Positions 19,492 through 30,335 of a DNA stretch of 31,915 nucleotides are shown piece by piece. The stretch's first letter is position 1. The number at the start of each line of letters is the position of its first letter. The notes beneath the pieces were generated by a model. That model was not told the DNA's origin. It saw only the letters and a list, made by a program, of their open reading frames with translations, and did not search any database. A program made the translations under genes and the position numbers. Source of the DNA: an uncultured Candidatus Altimarinota bacterium (lineage in GTDB: Bacteria; Patescibacteriota; Gracilibacteria; BD1-5; UBA2023); contig CALHQS010000077.1 in NCBI GenBank assembly GCA_938036655.1, forward strand, positions 1 to 31,915. Direction: 5' to 3'.

Positions 19492-22400
19492 ATGAAAAAT
19501 TCTTTTCACAATTTCTCTGAAGTACAGAAGTATTTTGCTCCAGGACAACCTCAGTCGGGGGTTGAGGCTCGAGAAACACAAGAAATTCCGGCATCCAAAG
19601 ATACTCAAAGCTTAATGAGACAGGCAGCTGATCTAGATAATGACCCAAAAACACGCATGGAAGCAGCAGAGGCATTACAGCGTGCTAAAGAACAATGAGC
19701 AAAATCAGTTGAGGCATCAACTCAGCAAGTTCTTGCTCAGGTATCACCAGAACAGGGAAAAAAATTGCGTCATGATATTGATAAGCTCGCCCAAGATAAA
19801 GATGCGGCTGTTCAACAAGTTCAAGAAAAGACTCGTGAAGACTTGCAGACTCAAAAAGTCGAAGCAGAACGCAAATATTCAGATCATGCCGTTAAACTTG
19901 AGTGGGATGAAAAAGGAAATATTACACGCGAGTCTCTTATCAATTTAATTTCTGATTTGGATCATGATAAAGAAGTCGAGGTTCAGAATAATAGTTGGTG
20001 GAATCGTGTAATTCGAGGACAGGGCCGTCAGAGATTTACTTTTGGTGAAAGTCAATTGAAGCACGCCTTGCGAAATGTTTCTATGGATCAGTTGAATGCG
20101 CTATATACGAGATTGACTGGCGATAGTAATACTTTGAATTTCACACAAGCTGATACGGAACGAGTTGATCGTGCAATGGGTAAAAATTCTAATGCTGAAT
20201 TTGTTACTGTGCTTAATCGTGATAAAATTGCTCAGATTCATAAACTTCAGAATGCGCTTCGTCATCAGACAGACGCGCTTGCTGATATTATGGCCGTGAT
20301 TATGGGGCCTGATAATAAGAGTAAAATTGAAGGAATTGATGGTGATGTTCGAGCTGGTCTTATATCAGTGATTAATGGTAATGAAGGAGCTCTTTTGAGT
20401 GCTTTGAATGACCCTCAGAAGCAACGAGAATTTGCTGAAATTGTAAAAAACTCACCAGCAATCAAAAATGATAGAAATTTGTTGAGTCGAATCGTTTCAG
20501 CTTTACTTCATTTTGGACTTTCTGTTGCTGCTAATGTTTTGAGTGGTGGTACATTGTCAGTAAGTTATCAGAGTGAAGATCTCAATAGTAATAAACTTGG
20601 AGCACAGAAGTCAGAGAATGGAAAAATGAATGAACGACATGTTGACCTCGCCTCAGGGGAAATTAGTAAAATTGTTGGTAATCGAGGTCGAGTAGGTGTG
20701 GATTTGAATCTTCTTAGTGCTCGAATTTTTGCAAACTGGAATGATCCGAAAGCTGTGATTGGAAATGCTTTGACCGCGTATCGTTCAGCAGAGAATCCTC
20801 GCTTGGGTGTTGAATATGTTGTGCAAGCCACAGAAAAAGAAATTGAGCGTGTAAATCCAAAAAAACGACATACTGTTCAAAATATTTCTCGAGAATTTAG
20901 TGCAGCACAATCGTTGCTTATTGATCAACGTAATCGATTTGCCGATCAAAATCCAGAAGATCCGAGAATCGAGAAGATTGATCAGCAACTCGAGAATAAT
21001 ATGGCGGTATATATTGGAAAAGTAATGGAAGCTCAGGGAATGAAGCTCCAAGGAGTTGGTCTAGATTTGAGTTATAATTCATTAGCATTTGTAGTTTCTG
21101 CTGCGGGTGTTAATGTTCATACGCCTGATGCTTCTTTGAATAAAGGGGCTGCACAAGTTGAAGCAACAGTTAATCAGAAAGAAGCTAGTCAGGAAGAGGT
21201 TGATACACTACTCGGCGAATACAAAATTTCAAAACATGAAGATGGAAGTTATTATCAAGACGGAAAACAAGTAGTGCGTGCACCAAAAGAAAATGAAAGA
21301 ATTGTCTGGAACTTACAAGAATACGTATATCCAACTAGTTCTGAACTACAGGCCACTGCTACTATTGTTGATAAAAATACCAATCGACCTCTCGAAACAA
21401 TTCAACTACAGAATCAGAATACAGAAGTGAAAAATGAGGTAATTGATGCAAATTCATCACAAGTTGCTCAGGAACTTCGAAAAATTCGTTCTGGACGCAA
21501 CAAAAACCATTTGGTAGCTTTCCAAAATGCTGTTCGAGACCGTGATACCTCAAAAGCGGAACAAGAATTACTCTTGGCTACGAAATGAAGCCCTATTGAA
21601 CAGGTGGTGAAAAAATCTCTTGCAGCCGCTACTACTCCTGAAGAAAAGAATCAGACTCTTGATATTTTTCTTGCACGAACTTCAGGTGGAAGTGAATCTG
21701 TTCGATTGGCAAAAAACTTTGAGAACGGACAAAATTTTGCAAAAAATCGTGCAGAACTTTTGAAATACTATCATAGCAAAATTGGACCAAAATTTGCACG
21801 AATGTATAATATTCCTGTTGCAGATGTAAATAAAATGGTTGAATCTATGGTTGCATCAGCAGAAGTCGCAAAGAGCTCAACACTAGGAGATCACATGAAA
21901 CAACCAGGAGGATTCCGAGCCGTTGTGGCATATTCTCAAATCGCAGGATTTAAAGGATTGAACAATGTCTACGCAAGTAATACTCGTATATTTGGTGCCC
22001 CACAAGAAGTGACTGGTGCGAATGCTGATAAAGTTCGTCAAGCAATTGATCGTACCATTTCAAAAGTTGATATTAATGCCCAACTCCAGCACTTGAAAGA
22101 ACAAGGTGTTACCAATGTTTCTGAAGAGGAGGTTCGTCGACTAATGGTTTCTGGTAAAGTACATTCATATCTTTCATATGAACCAGATGCAGAATGTTTC
22201 AATCTTGGATTCTTTGTAGAACCTGGATTTGTAGAAATTCCATCACGCCCTAATGAAACACCTCATCAGATTGCAACCGGATCAGTGGTTAGCAATGAGG
22301 TTGTGGCTAAGTCTCAGTTTTCCGTTGGAGCTGGAGTGGATTTGAGAAAACTAAAGAAGAATCCTCCTCAGAAGAACCCACCAGATACAACAACTCCTGG

Positions 22401-22584
22401 TACTGGCGGTAGAGTTCAACTTAGTAATGATTTGACTACAACAACGAATAGCGGAGCTGTCAATCAACTTTCGGATACCGTTACATCAACTACATCGCAA
22501 GTGGTTACAGAAGGTGTGGTTGACAATGTGGCAAAAAATGTTCAGTCATGAGCGCCAGATGTGGCGGGTATGCTTTTTGATTAA
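19492..22584 (+). CDS. Large protein of unknown function (1030 aa), three UGA-Gly codons; first gene of surface operon
   Basis: ATG 19492 to TAA 22582-22584. TGAs at codons 69, 699 and 1020 are all in the same frame and are read as Gly. I do not recognise a family. There is no signal peptide. Residues about 60-150 are rich in Gln/Glu/Lys/Ala and probably coiled coil, followed by a mixed helical region. One moderately hydrophobic stretch at about 328-350 (SRIVSALLHFGLSVAANVLS) could be an amphipathic or membrane helix. From about residue 955 the chain becomes low complexity (PPQKNPPDTTTPGTGG, then Thr/Ser/Asn-rich). Only 10 bases separate it from the lipoprotein gene. It may be a cytoplasmic or non-classically exported partner of the surface proteins encoded next; the function is unknown. 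Confidence 0.85.
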
Positions 22585-22594
22585 AATTACTCTT

Positions 22595-22876
22595 ATGAAA
22601 AAAATATTTATTCTTCTTAGTTTCGCGTTACTCGTCACCTCATGTGGCGCAGGCACTAATAATTCTGCAGACATGAATTCGGATCAGAATACAGAAGTGA
22701 CTCAAAAGGTCACTTCTGGTTCTACTGATACTGCAGAAAATATTCCTTTTAGCACGGGGATTACAGAAATTGATTCTGCTATTCGTCTTCAGGATAATGA
22801 AGATTCCAAAACTACTTCACTTGAAGGAATTCCTGCAAATGATGTAGAAACAGGTTCACTTTCTCTTGATTTTTAA
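22595..22876 (+). CDS. Small lipoprotein
   Basis: 93 residues, ATG to TAA. Type II signal peptide: MKK, a hydrophobic core to residue 14, then lipobox VTSC with Cys17 as the lipidated residue and Gly-Ala after it. The mature part is short, Asn/Ser/Thr/Glu-rich and acidic, with no known domain; it contains IPFSTGITEIDSAIRLQDNE and ends with the hydrophobic SLSLDF. It sits 10 bases after the 1030-residue gene and 18 bases before the large surface-protein gene, so it is co-transcribed and may tether or escort one of them at the membrane. Confidence 0.85.
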   Translation: MKKIFILLSFALLVTSCGAGTNNSADMNSDQNTEVTQKVTSGSTDTAENIPFSTGITEIDSAIRLQDNEDSKTTSLEGIPANDVETGSLSLDF

Positions 22877-22894
22877 TTTATTATCATTGCTTTT

Positions 22895-25800
22895 ATGAAA
22901 AAGATTTTTCTTTTGTGAGCAATACTTCTATCTCTTATTCCTTATACATCACAGGCAGCCGTAAGTGATAATCAGGAAGTAAGTTGTAGTCAGTATGGAC
23001 TTCCAACATCTGATCAATGTTTTCTTGGTGGTCGATTGTATGCATCAGGATCTTTGGGGGTGTCTGAAGTGGGAGACCATTTTCTCAATAATACTGCTGA
23101 TCGTGTGATGTTTGGAAAAGATCCATATGGTACGCCTGGATATACAGTCCATACAAGCGTATTACAAGGAAATTCTTCAAACTGGCATGCAGACATGACT
23201 TTTGAATCAACACCAAATTTAACATGGTATAAGATTTCCAATAAGGGTACGGATTATGCATACACTACTTTTAAAAAAGGTGTTCGTACTGAATTTACCA
23301 AAAATCGCCCAGGTACTTCCATTCGATTTATTAAAGGTGAACCAACATTTGATCGTAATGCTCCAATGTTGCGAATGACTTTTACGACAACAACTTATGG
23401 ACTTACTCAGGATAAAAAAATTAATGGTAAAGATAAAAATGTTCATAAAGAACATGTATTTTACTATGGTTCTTGGTGTGGTGATGGTGTAGTGGATTCT
23501 CAATTTGGTGAAAAATACGATGATGGTATCAATAATGGAAAACCTGGATACGCATCAACTGATTGTCAGAAAAAAGATTCTCCACCATCTAATGCTATCT
23601 GTGATGGTGCTTCCAATGGTGTTCCAACATATACAGCTCCTACAACAAATCTTTGTAAAAATGGCTCACCTTCTGCAGTAACAGAAGTGAATGGAAAATT
23701 TACTTGGACTTGTGGTGGTGTAAATGGTGGTGCCAATGTTTCTTGTGAAGCTCCGAAAAAAATGGATGCTGTCTGTGGAACGGCTGATGGAAAAATTTTC
23801 TCAACTGCTCCAACGACAAATTTGTGTGCCATTGGAACTTCGACTCCACTTACAGGAAATAATCCTTACAAATGGGTTTGTCAGGGTATAAGTGGCGGAA
23901 AAAATATTGAATGTGAGACACGACCAAATACACCAAATAATGTTTGTCATCAAACATTCAATCAAAAGGTGCGTGTGGGATATGCATATGATTTTTGGGA
24001 TGCGTACAATAACAATCAGAAATTTCCACGCGTTCTTAAAAGTTTTTCTGTAGATTTCCGTGAAAACTACGGTGATGATATCAATCGTGATGGAAAATTT
24101 ACTTTTGATAAATTTGATTGGGCTCCTCCATATAAGGCTGGCGCACAAATCCCAGCAGGTGCTCAAAATGTAAAAATTATTCAGACAACTGAAAAATATC
24201 AGGTTGCTGTTGCTCCAAAAAAGCGTCTCAAAGATAATATCTACGTAGAATATAATGTTGTCGTTGAGGGAAACGAAAAAGAAGGGCACCGAGAATGTGT
24301 CAACTACGAAGTAACTTGGTGTGGCGATGGCGTTTTAGATAAGGATGAAGGAGAACAGTGTGATCCTAACGATCCATCAAAAACTGGTTGGGGTCCAGGT
24401 GGATGTGATCCATTGACTTGTCAACCAAAACAATCACCAAACCTTACTATCAAAAAATATGTAAACGGTCATGATGCACAGACGGCTGCTGATGCAGTTC
24501 CTGTGATGCCAAATGAAGAATATACATATACTTTTGTAGTAAAAAATGAAACAAATGTTGATGCCAAGGGTGCTAAAGTAACTGATACTCTTCCATCTGA
24601 TATTGAAGTACTTTCTAAGGCCACTGGTACAGATTGGGATTGTAGACAAAACGGCCAGACAATGACTTGTCGTTACAATAAAACGATCAAAGCTGGAGAA
24701 ACTGCACCAACAATTTCCCTCAAAGTAAAACTAAAAACAGTTATCACGAGCGGAAAAGTAGTTCGTAATGTGGCTGGCGTTTGTGAACTAGATCCTTCTA
24801 AACCACTCAACGATCCAACTTGTGTGGATACTCGTGACGAATGTAAGCCAGGAGATGTTAACTACAACTCAGCTACAAAAACTTGTGATCCAGCAACTGT
24901 AAAGATTGGCGATAATCCAAAACTTCAAATCAAAAAATACGCCAAAGGCCATGATGCTCAGACAGAAAAAGAGGCAGTACCAATCATGCCAGGTGAAGAA
25001 TATACTTACACCTTTGAAGTAAAAAACATTTCCAATATTGATGCTAAGGGCGCTAAAGTAGTAGATGTCTTTCCAAATGATATTGAAATTGTAAGAACAG
25101 GAATTGGTAAGGATTGGGATTGTAGACAAAATGGACAAGAAATGACTTGTCGCTATAATAAAACTATTAAAGCATGAGAGACAGCACCACTTATTACCGC
25201 AACTGCAAAAATTCGCTCCTCTGTATCAGATGGAACATCAGTTCGTAATGTGGCAGGTGTTTGTGAGCTTGATCCCTCAAAGCCAATTGATGATCCAACT
25301 TGTAAAATTAATCGTGACGAGTGTAAGCCTGGAGATAAAAACTATAATCCAATCACTAAGACGTGTGACCCAAGTACAGTGATTGTAGGCGGACTTGACC
25401 TCTCTATTAAAAAATATGTAGATTCCGATGACGCTCAGCCAGGAAGCCCTGTGCAAAAACGAAACAATGATACCTTTAATTATGTTATCAAAGTGAAGGT
25501 AGAAAATGGTAAAACTTCTGGAACAACAACTGTGAAAGATATTTTGCCTACAAAAATTGAAACAACTGGTAATGCAACAGGAAATGGTTGGACATGTAAT
25601 TACTCAGGAAAAACTTTGACTTGTACATCAACTGCGGAAATTTCTACTGGATCATACTTCCCAGATATTATCGTTCCAGTAAAATTGGTAAATACGAGTT
25701 CAAACGAAATTATTCGTAATGATGCAACGGTTCATAATCCAAATGAAAAACCAAATTCTTGTTACGATGATAATCGTATGCCAAATGGTGGCGAGCAATC

Positions 25801-27610
25801 TTGTCAGAAAGATCCAAAAAATACTGATCCTGCTGTTATTAAAACACCAGGCGGAAGCACTCCAAGTGGAGGATCTGCATATATGGCAGGTATGTGTGTG
25901 GGTGATGTGGCTGTTGTAAAAACATACTCAAGTTTCCGAGCTTGTGAATCAGACATCAATGCAATTTCTGATAGTCGAAAGAAGACATCTTGTGAATTAC
26001 AGTCTACACAGGCAGGATTGGATGATTTGCGTAAACGAACTCGTGAAATTGTTCAGAAATATTGTACAGGTGGAAATTATAATCCTCCTCCTGGACCAGG
26101 TGGTGGCGGAAATAATGGCGGACCATACTGTGGTGATGGCATCGTAAACCGAGTTGGCGAAATGTGTGACCTTGGTTCACGTAATGGTCAGCTTATCAAT
26201 GGAAAAATTGAATGTACTGCCGATTGTAAAACTTTTGGCACTACAACAAACCCATTGGAAAATCCAGTACAATTCCATATTACAATTCCTGGATTCTCAA
26301 AATCTACGATTGGTAAAAACATCGGTCAAAAATTGATTTCTGAAAATGGAATGGTAATCGGTCGTGGATCAAATGTATTCGCGCTTTCTGATACGATTAC
26401 ACTTTCTATGAATAAGCTTTATAAAGCTCCAATTCAGTTAGAATCCGATCGCAAGTTTGTAATTGCGAAAGACCATTCAGCCGCACTTGAAGGAAATGCT
26501 GTGAAAGGTCGTTCAATTCAAGAATTGAATGGTAGTCTTCCATGGTGGCAGCAAACAACGGGTAATCGTACAAAATATGTAGTACTCGGAGAAGGTGACT
26601 TCTTGATGCCAAAAGATTCTCACGCACAAGGATTGTATGATTCTTCTCGCATCGAATGTTCAAATTACTCAAATACACAATATCAGGTATGTTACCTCAA
26701 ATCTCCATCAATTGATCAGCCAATTACACTCTTTAATGGTTCAGAATTGACAGGATTTAAGGGTAAAAATGTTGGTACGGGTGAAATGATTTTCGGAATC
26801 GAAAATTATCGCGACCACAATGGAACAAATCCAATTTCTTCTTTCAAAGTGGAAGTGACAAATTCAAAGGTTTCATCTGCTGGTTCATCAGTAAACCGAA
26901 AACTTAAATCATTTACTTCTCGTTTCCAGTCAACAATCACAAACATCACACGATTGGCGACTCAGGGAACAAGTAATACGACTAACACTGATAATTCGAC
27001 TCCTTCATTCCCATTCGGAAATAATACTCTCAACAATGTTTCTCCGCTCAATGCTGGTATCACAAATGTGCCTCCATCTGATCGAAAAATTACAAATCGA
27101 AACATTGAAAATTACAAACACAACGGAAATTCTAATGTATACTCATTCAAAGGTGACATCGAAATCACTTGTGAATACGGAAAAAATGCATTTGAAATGA
27201 CTGGCGTAAAAACAGTGCTCGTGGAAGGAAATATTACTTTCAAATGTGATACAGCTTACCAGAGTAACGATAATAACGCATCTTGGGCATTTATCGCCAA
27301 GAAGGGAAATATTATCGTAGATAAGGATGTGAAAAATCTTGCCGGTGTTTTCTTGACAGTAAAAGAAAATAACGAAGGCGGAAAATTCACACAATCTGAG
27401 GCTACAGCAAATATTCTTCGTGTGGATGGTTCATTCTACGGAGACGCGACAGAACTCTTCAATAAGCGAACTTATGCTCGTGGAACGAACGCATATGACA
27501 TTGTAACATCTGGTACAGTGCTCAATTACTCAAATCGTGCGCTCCGTAATCCACCTCCGCTTCTTTCTAATTATCTCAATCATTACAAAGTTCAGCGCGT
27601 GGTGAAATAA
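22895..27610 (+). CDS. Large Cys-rich repeat surface protein (1571 aa), two UGA-Gly codons
   Basis: ATG 22895 to TAA 27608-27610. TGAs at codon 8 (inside the signal peptide) and codon 761. Reading UGA as Gly gives signal peptide MKKIFLLGAILLSLIPYTSQA; the standard code loses it. Modules in order: N-terminal domain; three CGDG-type Cys modules (near 23477, 24318 and 26125: WCGDGVVD, WCGDGVLDKDEGEQC, YCGDGIVNRVGEMC); two tandem Cys repeats at 23600-23930; three DUF11-like repeats at 24437-25850; a Gly/Pro linker (PPPGPGGGGNNGG); then a long C-terminal region at about residues 1125-1571 with a beta-rich segment (YSFKGDIEITCEYGKNAF) and the ending LNYSNRALRNPPPLLSNYL. No anchor motif or C-terminal membrane helix is visible. 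Probably a secreted adhesin or fibre; distal gene of the operon. Confidence 0.9.
23600..23930 (+). repeat. Two tandem Cys-module repeats in the surface protein
   Basis: Two units start at Cys codons 23600 and 23774 (174-bp period). Both carry TAPTTNLC, a Gly/Ser turn, then W-x-C, GG and a final Cys (CGGVNGGANVSCE versus CQGISGGKNIECE). Four Cys per unit suggest two disulfides. Confidence 0.75.
24437..25850 (+). repeat. Three DUF11-like repeats; first two are 480 bp apart and closely similar
   Basis: Units begin at 24437, 24917 and about 25394. Units 1 and 2 share most residues (IKKY, GHDAQT, EEYTYTF, VDAKGAKV or IDAKGAKV, DWDCRQNGQ, MTCRYNKTIKA, NVAGVCELDPSKP); unit 3 is diverged. The Gly codon GGA at 24695-24697 in unit 1 aligns exactly with TGA at 25175-25177 in unit 2, a direct internal demonstration that TGA stands for Gly. 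Confidence 0.85.
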
Positions 27611-27643
27611 AATAAAAATCCTCATTTTGGGGATTTTTATTTT
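27609..27643 (+). terminator. Terminator of the surface operon (bidirectional)
   Basis: Long arms AAAATAAAAATCC and GGATTTTTATTTT, overlapping the stop codon of the large surface-protein gene. Confidence 0.8.
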
Positions 27644-27661
27644 GCAATTTTTTCTTTTTTC

Positions 27662-27690
27662 TTTGCGAAAAAAATTTTTTTGCCTATAAT
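27662..27690 (+). promoter_or_regulatory. Candidate promoter of corA
   Basis: Perfect TATAAT (27685-27690) in the context TGCCTATAAT, with only a weak -35 (TTTGCG) 17 bases upstream. It lies 32 bases before the corA ATG. Confidence 0.45.
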
Positions 27691-27722
27691 GTGGGCCGAT
27701 TTTTACAACTAATCCAGCGATA

Positions 27723-28631
27723 ATGAAACAGAAAAAATTGGTGCCATCAGCGGGAATCTGGATTGACCGAGTGAATCCTTCTCGAGAAGAGATTGAAAAA
27801 ATTTTTGAAGAATATGAGTTTCATGAACTTGATCGTGAAGCGGTTTTGGAAGAACATCAGTACGCGCGCCTGGATCCGTATGATGATTATTTGTTTTTGG
27901 TGCTGCATTTTCCAAAGTACAACCCCAAGACGGAACGATATTATCAGAATGAGCTCAATATATTTATTGGAGCGGATTATTTGATGACTTTTCGATACTA
28001 TCCGTCGACCACAATGCGTCATATTTATGAGCAATATGAAAATCGCAAGGGAACGCCAGATGAGGAAAAAAATGATCCAGCATTTGTGTTGTATGACATT
28101 ATTGAGGGTTTTTTGACGAAAACAATGCGCATGTTGGAGCGATTTTCCAAGGATTTAAAAAATCTCGAAAATGAACTTTTTTCGAGTCGTTCGCAGAATA
28201 TTATTCGCGAATTGATGGTGAAAAAACGAAATATTATTACACTGAAACACATGATGAAACCGCAGATTTCTGTGCTTCGTCAGACGGAAAATTATATCAA
28301 ATGACGCTTTTCGGAAGAGATGGAAAATTATTTTGAGAATTTGGAAGATCGTTTGGATAAGATTTTTTCTGAAATTCAGATTATCGAAGAAAATATGGAT
28401 TCTATGGAAGATACTATGAAGAGTATTTTTGAACTTGATACCAATATTACCATCAAATATTTGACGATTTTTTCTGCCTTCATGCTTCCGCTCACGTTGG
28501 CGACAAGTTTTTTTGGAATGAATATTGAGGAGTGAAATTTTAATAATACATTAATCTGGGGAACATTAATAGCAACCACGCTTACTTCCTTGAGTTTAAT
28601 GTACTTTTTCTTTGTAAAAAAGGATAGATAA
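27723..28631 (+). CDS. corA: CorA-family magnesium/divalent cation channel, two UGA-Gly codons
   Basis: 302 residues, ATG to TAA 28629-28631. TGAs at codons 194 and 271. The N-terminal half is the soluble alpha/beta domain (SAGIWIDRVNPSREEIEKIF; HQYARLDPYDDYLFLVLHFPKY; NELNIFIGADYLMTFRY); the middle is a long charged helix. The C-terminus has TM1 (TIFSAFMLPLTLATSFF) followed by the diagnostic pore motif GMN at 265-267, then a second membrane helix ending in KKDR. Under the standard code the chain stops just before the periplasmic loop and loses TM2; reading UGA as Gly restores the two-helix topology and normal length. CorA pentamers import Mg2+ (also Co2+, Ni2+). The loop after GMN lacks the usual MPEL, so ion selectivity may differ. 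Confidence 0.93.
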
Positions 28632-28644
28632 TTTTTGTTAAAAT

Positions 28645-29400
28645 ATGATAAAACAGAGAATTTTATTAATACTCATTTGAGTATTTTTATGATGAATACA
28701 TATAGGTTATGCGGCGCAACAAAATATAAATGTAGAAAATTTGTCCGAGCAAATTCAGAGAGGAAATTTTGTTCCAGTAGCGCTCTTGTCAATGAAACAA
28801 CCTATTTTTCCTGATGCGGTGTGGGGAGATGATGCGAGTATTCTGCGATTTGTAAGTACTTCCGAGCCACTGACCACAAGAGAGTATAAGCCTGATGACC
28901 TCGTGTCTATGAGTGGGACTTACCTCAATCAGGCAGGACGAAATAGCTATATTCGCGCTATTGCAAAACCTTCTATGGATGCGATGGCTTACGAATTTTC
29001 GGAGTATTTTGGTGAGCCACTTGTGGCAATTTCTGGTTTTCGGAGTGCAGAATATCAGCAGCGACTTTGGGACTTGGGGCGTTGTGATGATGGAGTTTTT
29101 TGTGCAAAACCAGGACAGAGTGAACATCAGCTTGGTTTGGCAGTGGATTATTTTGATGCTGTTTCGCCAGAGATGTATGTCACTAATGCTCGTTATCGAA
29201 AATTTTATGAATGGATGAAGGAAAATGCCTATCGATACGGCTGGACACAGAGCTATAAGCATGGCCCGAAAATTGATGGCTATGAAATTGAACCATGGCA
29301 TTGGCGATATATTGGTGTTGAAAAAGCATTGTTATTAAAAAACTTGGATTGGTCATATACCAAATTTCTTAATACTCTCAAAAGTATTTCTCAAATATAA
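28645..29400 (+). CDS. VanY-type D-alanyl-D-alanine carboxypeptidase (M15B), three UGA-Gly codons in the signal peptide
   Basis: 251 residues, ATG 28645 to TAA. TGAs at codons 12, 16 and 17 fall in the N-terminal hydrophobic segment, reading LILIGVFLGGIHIGYA with UGA as Gly, a signal peptide or anchor. The standard code leaves a start-less fragment. The catalytic domain has the VanY zinc motifs: SGFRS, SEHQLGLAVDY (His161 and Asp168 ligands in SxHxxGxAxD) and EIEPWHWRYIG (catalytic Glu216, ligand His219). The family trims the terminal D-Ala from peptidoglycan stem peptides outside the membrane. It starts 13 bases after corA, so the two are probably co-transcribed. Vancomycin resistance is not implied, as no vanH/A/X/R/S genes are present. 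Confidence 0.92.
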
Positions 29401-29430
29401 AATAAAAAAACCGAATTCGGTTTTTTTATT
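29401..29430 (+). terminator. Perfect-palindrome terminator after the VanY-like gene
   Basis: 30-base perfect palindrome with core ACCGAATTCGGT and T7 on one side, A7 on the other, directly after the stop codon. Confidence 0.8.
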
Positions 29431-29484
29431 TTTGGTTCTGGCAAAAACTCCTTGACTTTTTCTTTAAAATTATTACTTTGGAGG

Positions 29485-29493
29485 TATTATAAT
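29485..29493 (+). promoter_or_regulatory. Candidate -10 of the CPBP protease gene
   Basis: Overlapping TATTAT (29485) and TATAAT (29488) only 8 bases before the ATG at 29502, so the transcript would be nearly leaderless. The GGAGG at 29480-29484 lies inside the promoter and too far from the ATG to be a normal ribosome site. No convincing -35. Confidence 0.3.
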
Positions 29494-29501
29494 TTTGTAT
29501 T

Positions 29502-30329
29502 ATGTTGCAAAAATATAATCGTCCAATATTTTTCTTTGGAATATCCTTAGTGATTCCATGGATTTTATGGTTTTTTGTGGCATATTTGAGCTACCTCTCA
29601 GAAAAGACACCATTCATTTTATGGGTTGAGACCATTCTGTGACTGGTGGGATTGGTGGCGCCGTTTTTTGTCGCGATGTATTTATTTTTCAAAGATTTTG
29701 AGCTCTTGAAGGATTTTAAAAAACGATTTTCCTTCAATGGAGTGCATTTTTCTTCGATTTGTATCATTTTGGCACTCACCTTTGGTTCGATTATTCTGGC
29801 ACAGGCAATTTCTGTATTATTGGGATATAGTGCTGATCAATTCGTGGTTTCAGGAAATCCTTCATTTTCGTCTGGAATGCTCGTGAGTGCTTGGTTTTTG
29901 ATTATGTTTGCGCCGGTTGTCGAGGAACTCGCGTGGCATTCGTACGGGACTGATGCGCTGCGACAAAAATTTTCACTTTTTGCAGCCTCAATGATTTTTG
30001 CAATTTATTGGGCTTTATGGCACCTGCCCCTTGGCTTTGCGAAGGGATATTATCAGAATCAAGTTGTGGTCGAATGACTGGTTTATGGGCTCAATTTTAT
30101 TCTGAGCGTGGCAGTTTTTATGATTATTATGAACTGGCTCTATTATAAAAATAATCGAAATATTCTCATTCCAGTGGCGTTTCATTTGTGTGCGAATGTG
30201 GCGAATGAAATATTTGCGACACATCCTGATTCTAAGGTAATTCAAACAGGAATTTTTGCAATTTTGGCGGGATATATTTTGTGGAGCGAACGAAAAATGT
30301 TTTTTACGAAAACATGGGAAGAAAAATAA
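29502..30329 (+). CDS. CPBP/CAAX-family intramembrane metalloprotease, two UGA-Gly codons
   Basis: 275 residues, ATG 29502 to TAA. TGAs at codons 47 and 192. Roughly seven to eight hydrophobic segments. The family motifs are present: EE at 141-142 (VVEELAWHSYG), F-x3-H (FAIYWALWHLPLG) and the last-helix H-x3-N (FHLCANVANE). These glutamates and histidines form the active site in Rce1-like proteases of PF02517. The usual EExxxR arginine is replaced by His146, unusual for the family. CPBP proteins act in protein processing, bacteriocin self-immunity or membrane protein degradation; the substrate here is unknown. Restoring both UGA-Gly codons rebuilds a full-length protein from three fragments. 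Confidence 0.88.
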
Positions 30330-30335
30330 AATAAT

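Noticed and set aside
24437..25390. UGA as tryptophan (code 4) or selenocysteine
   Set aside because: The repeat alignment places UGA opposite GGA glycine, TGG is used for Trp throughout, adjacent UGAs occur in a signal peptide, and no SECIS-like structure or selenoprotein family is involved.
28645..29400. Vancomycin resistance gene vanY
   Set aside because: Only the carboxypeptidase domain is shared; no vanA/H/X or two-component genes accompany it, and VanY-type enzymes are common in wall metabolism.
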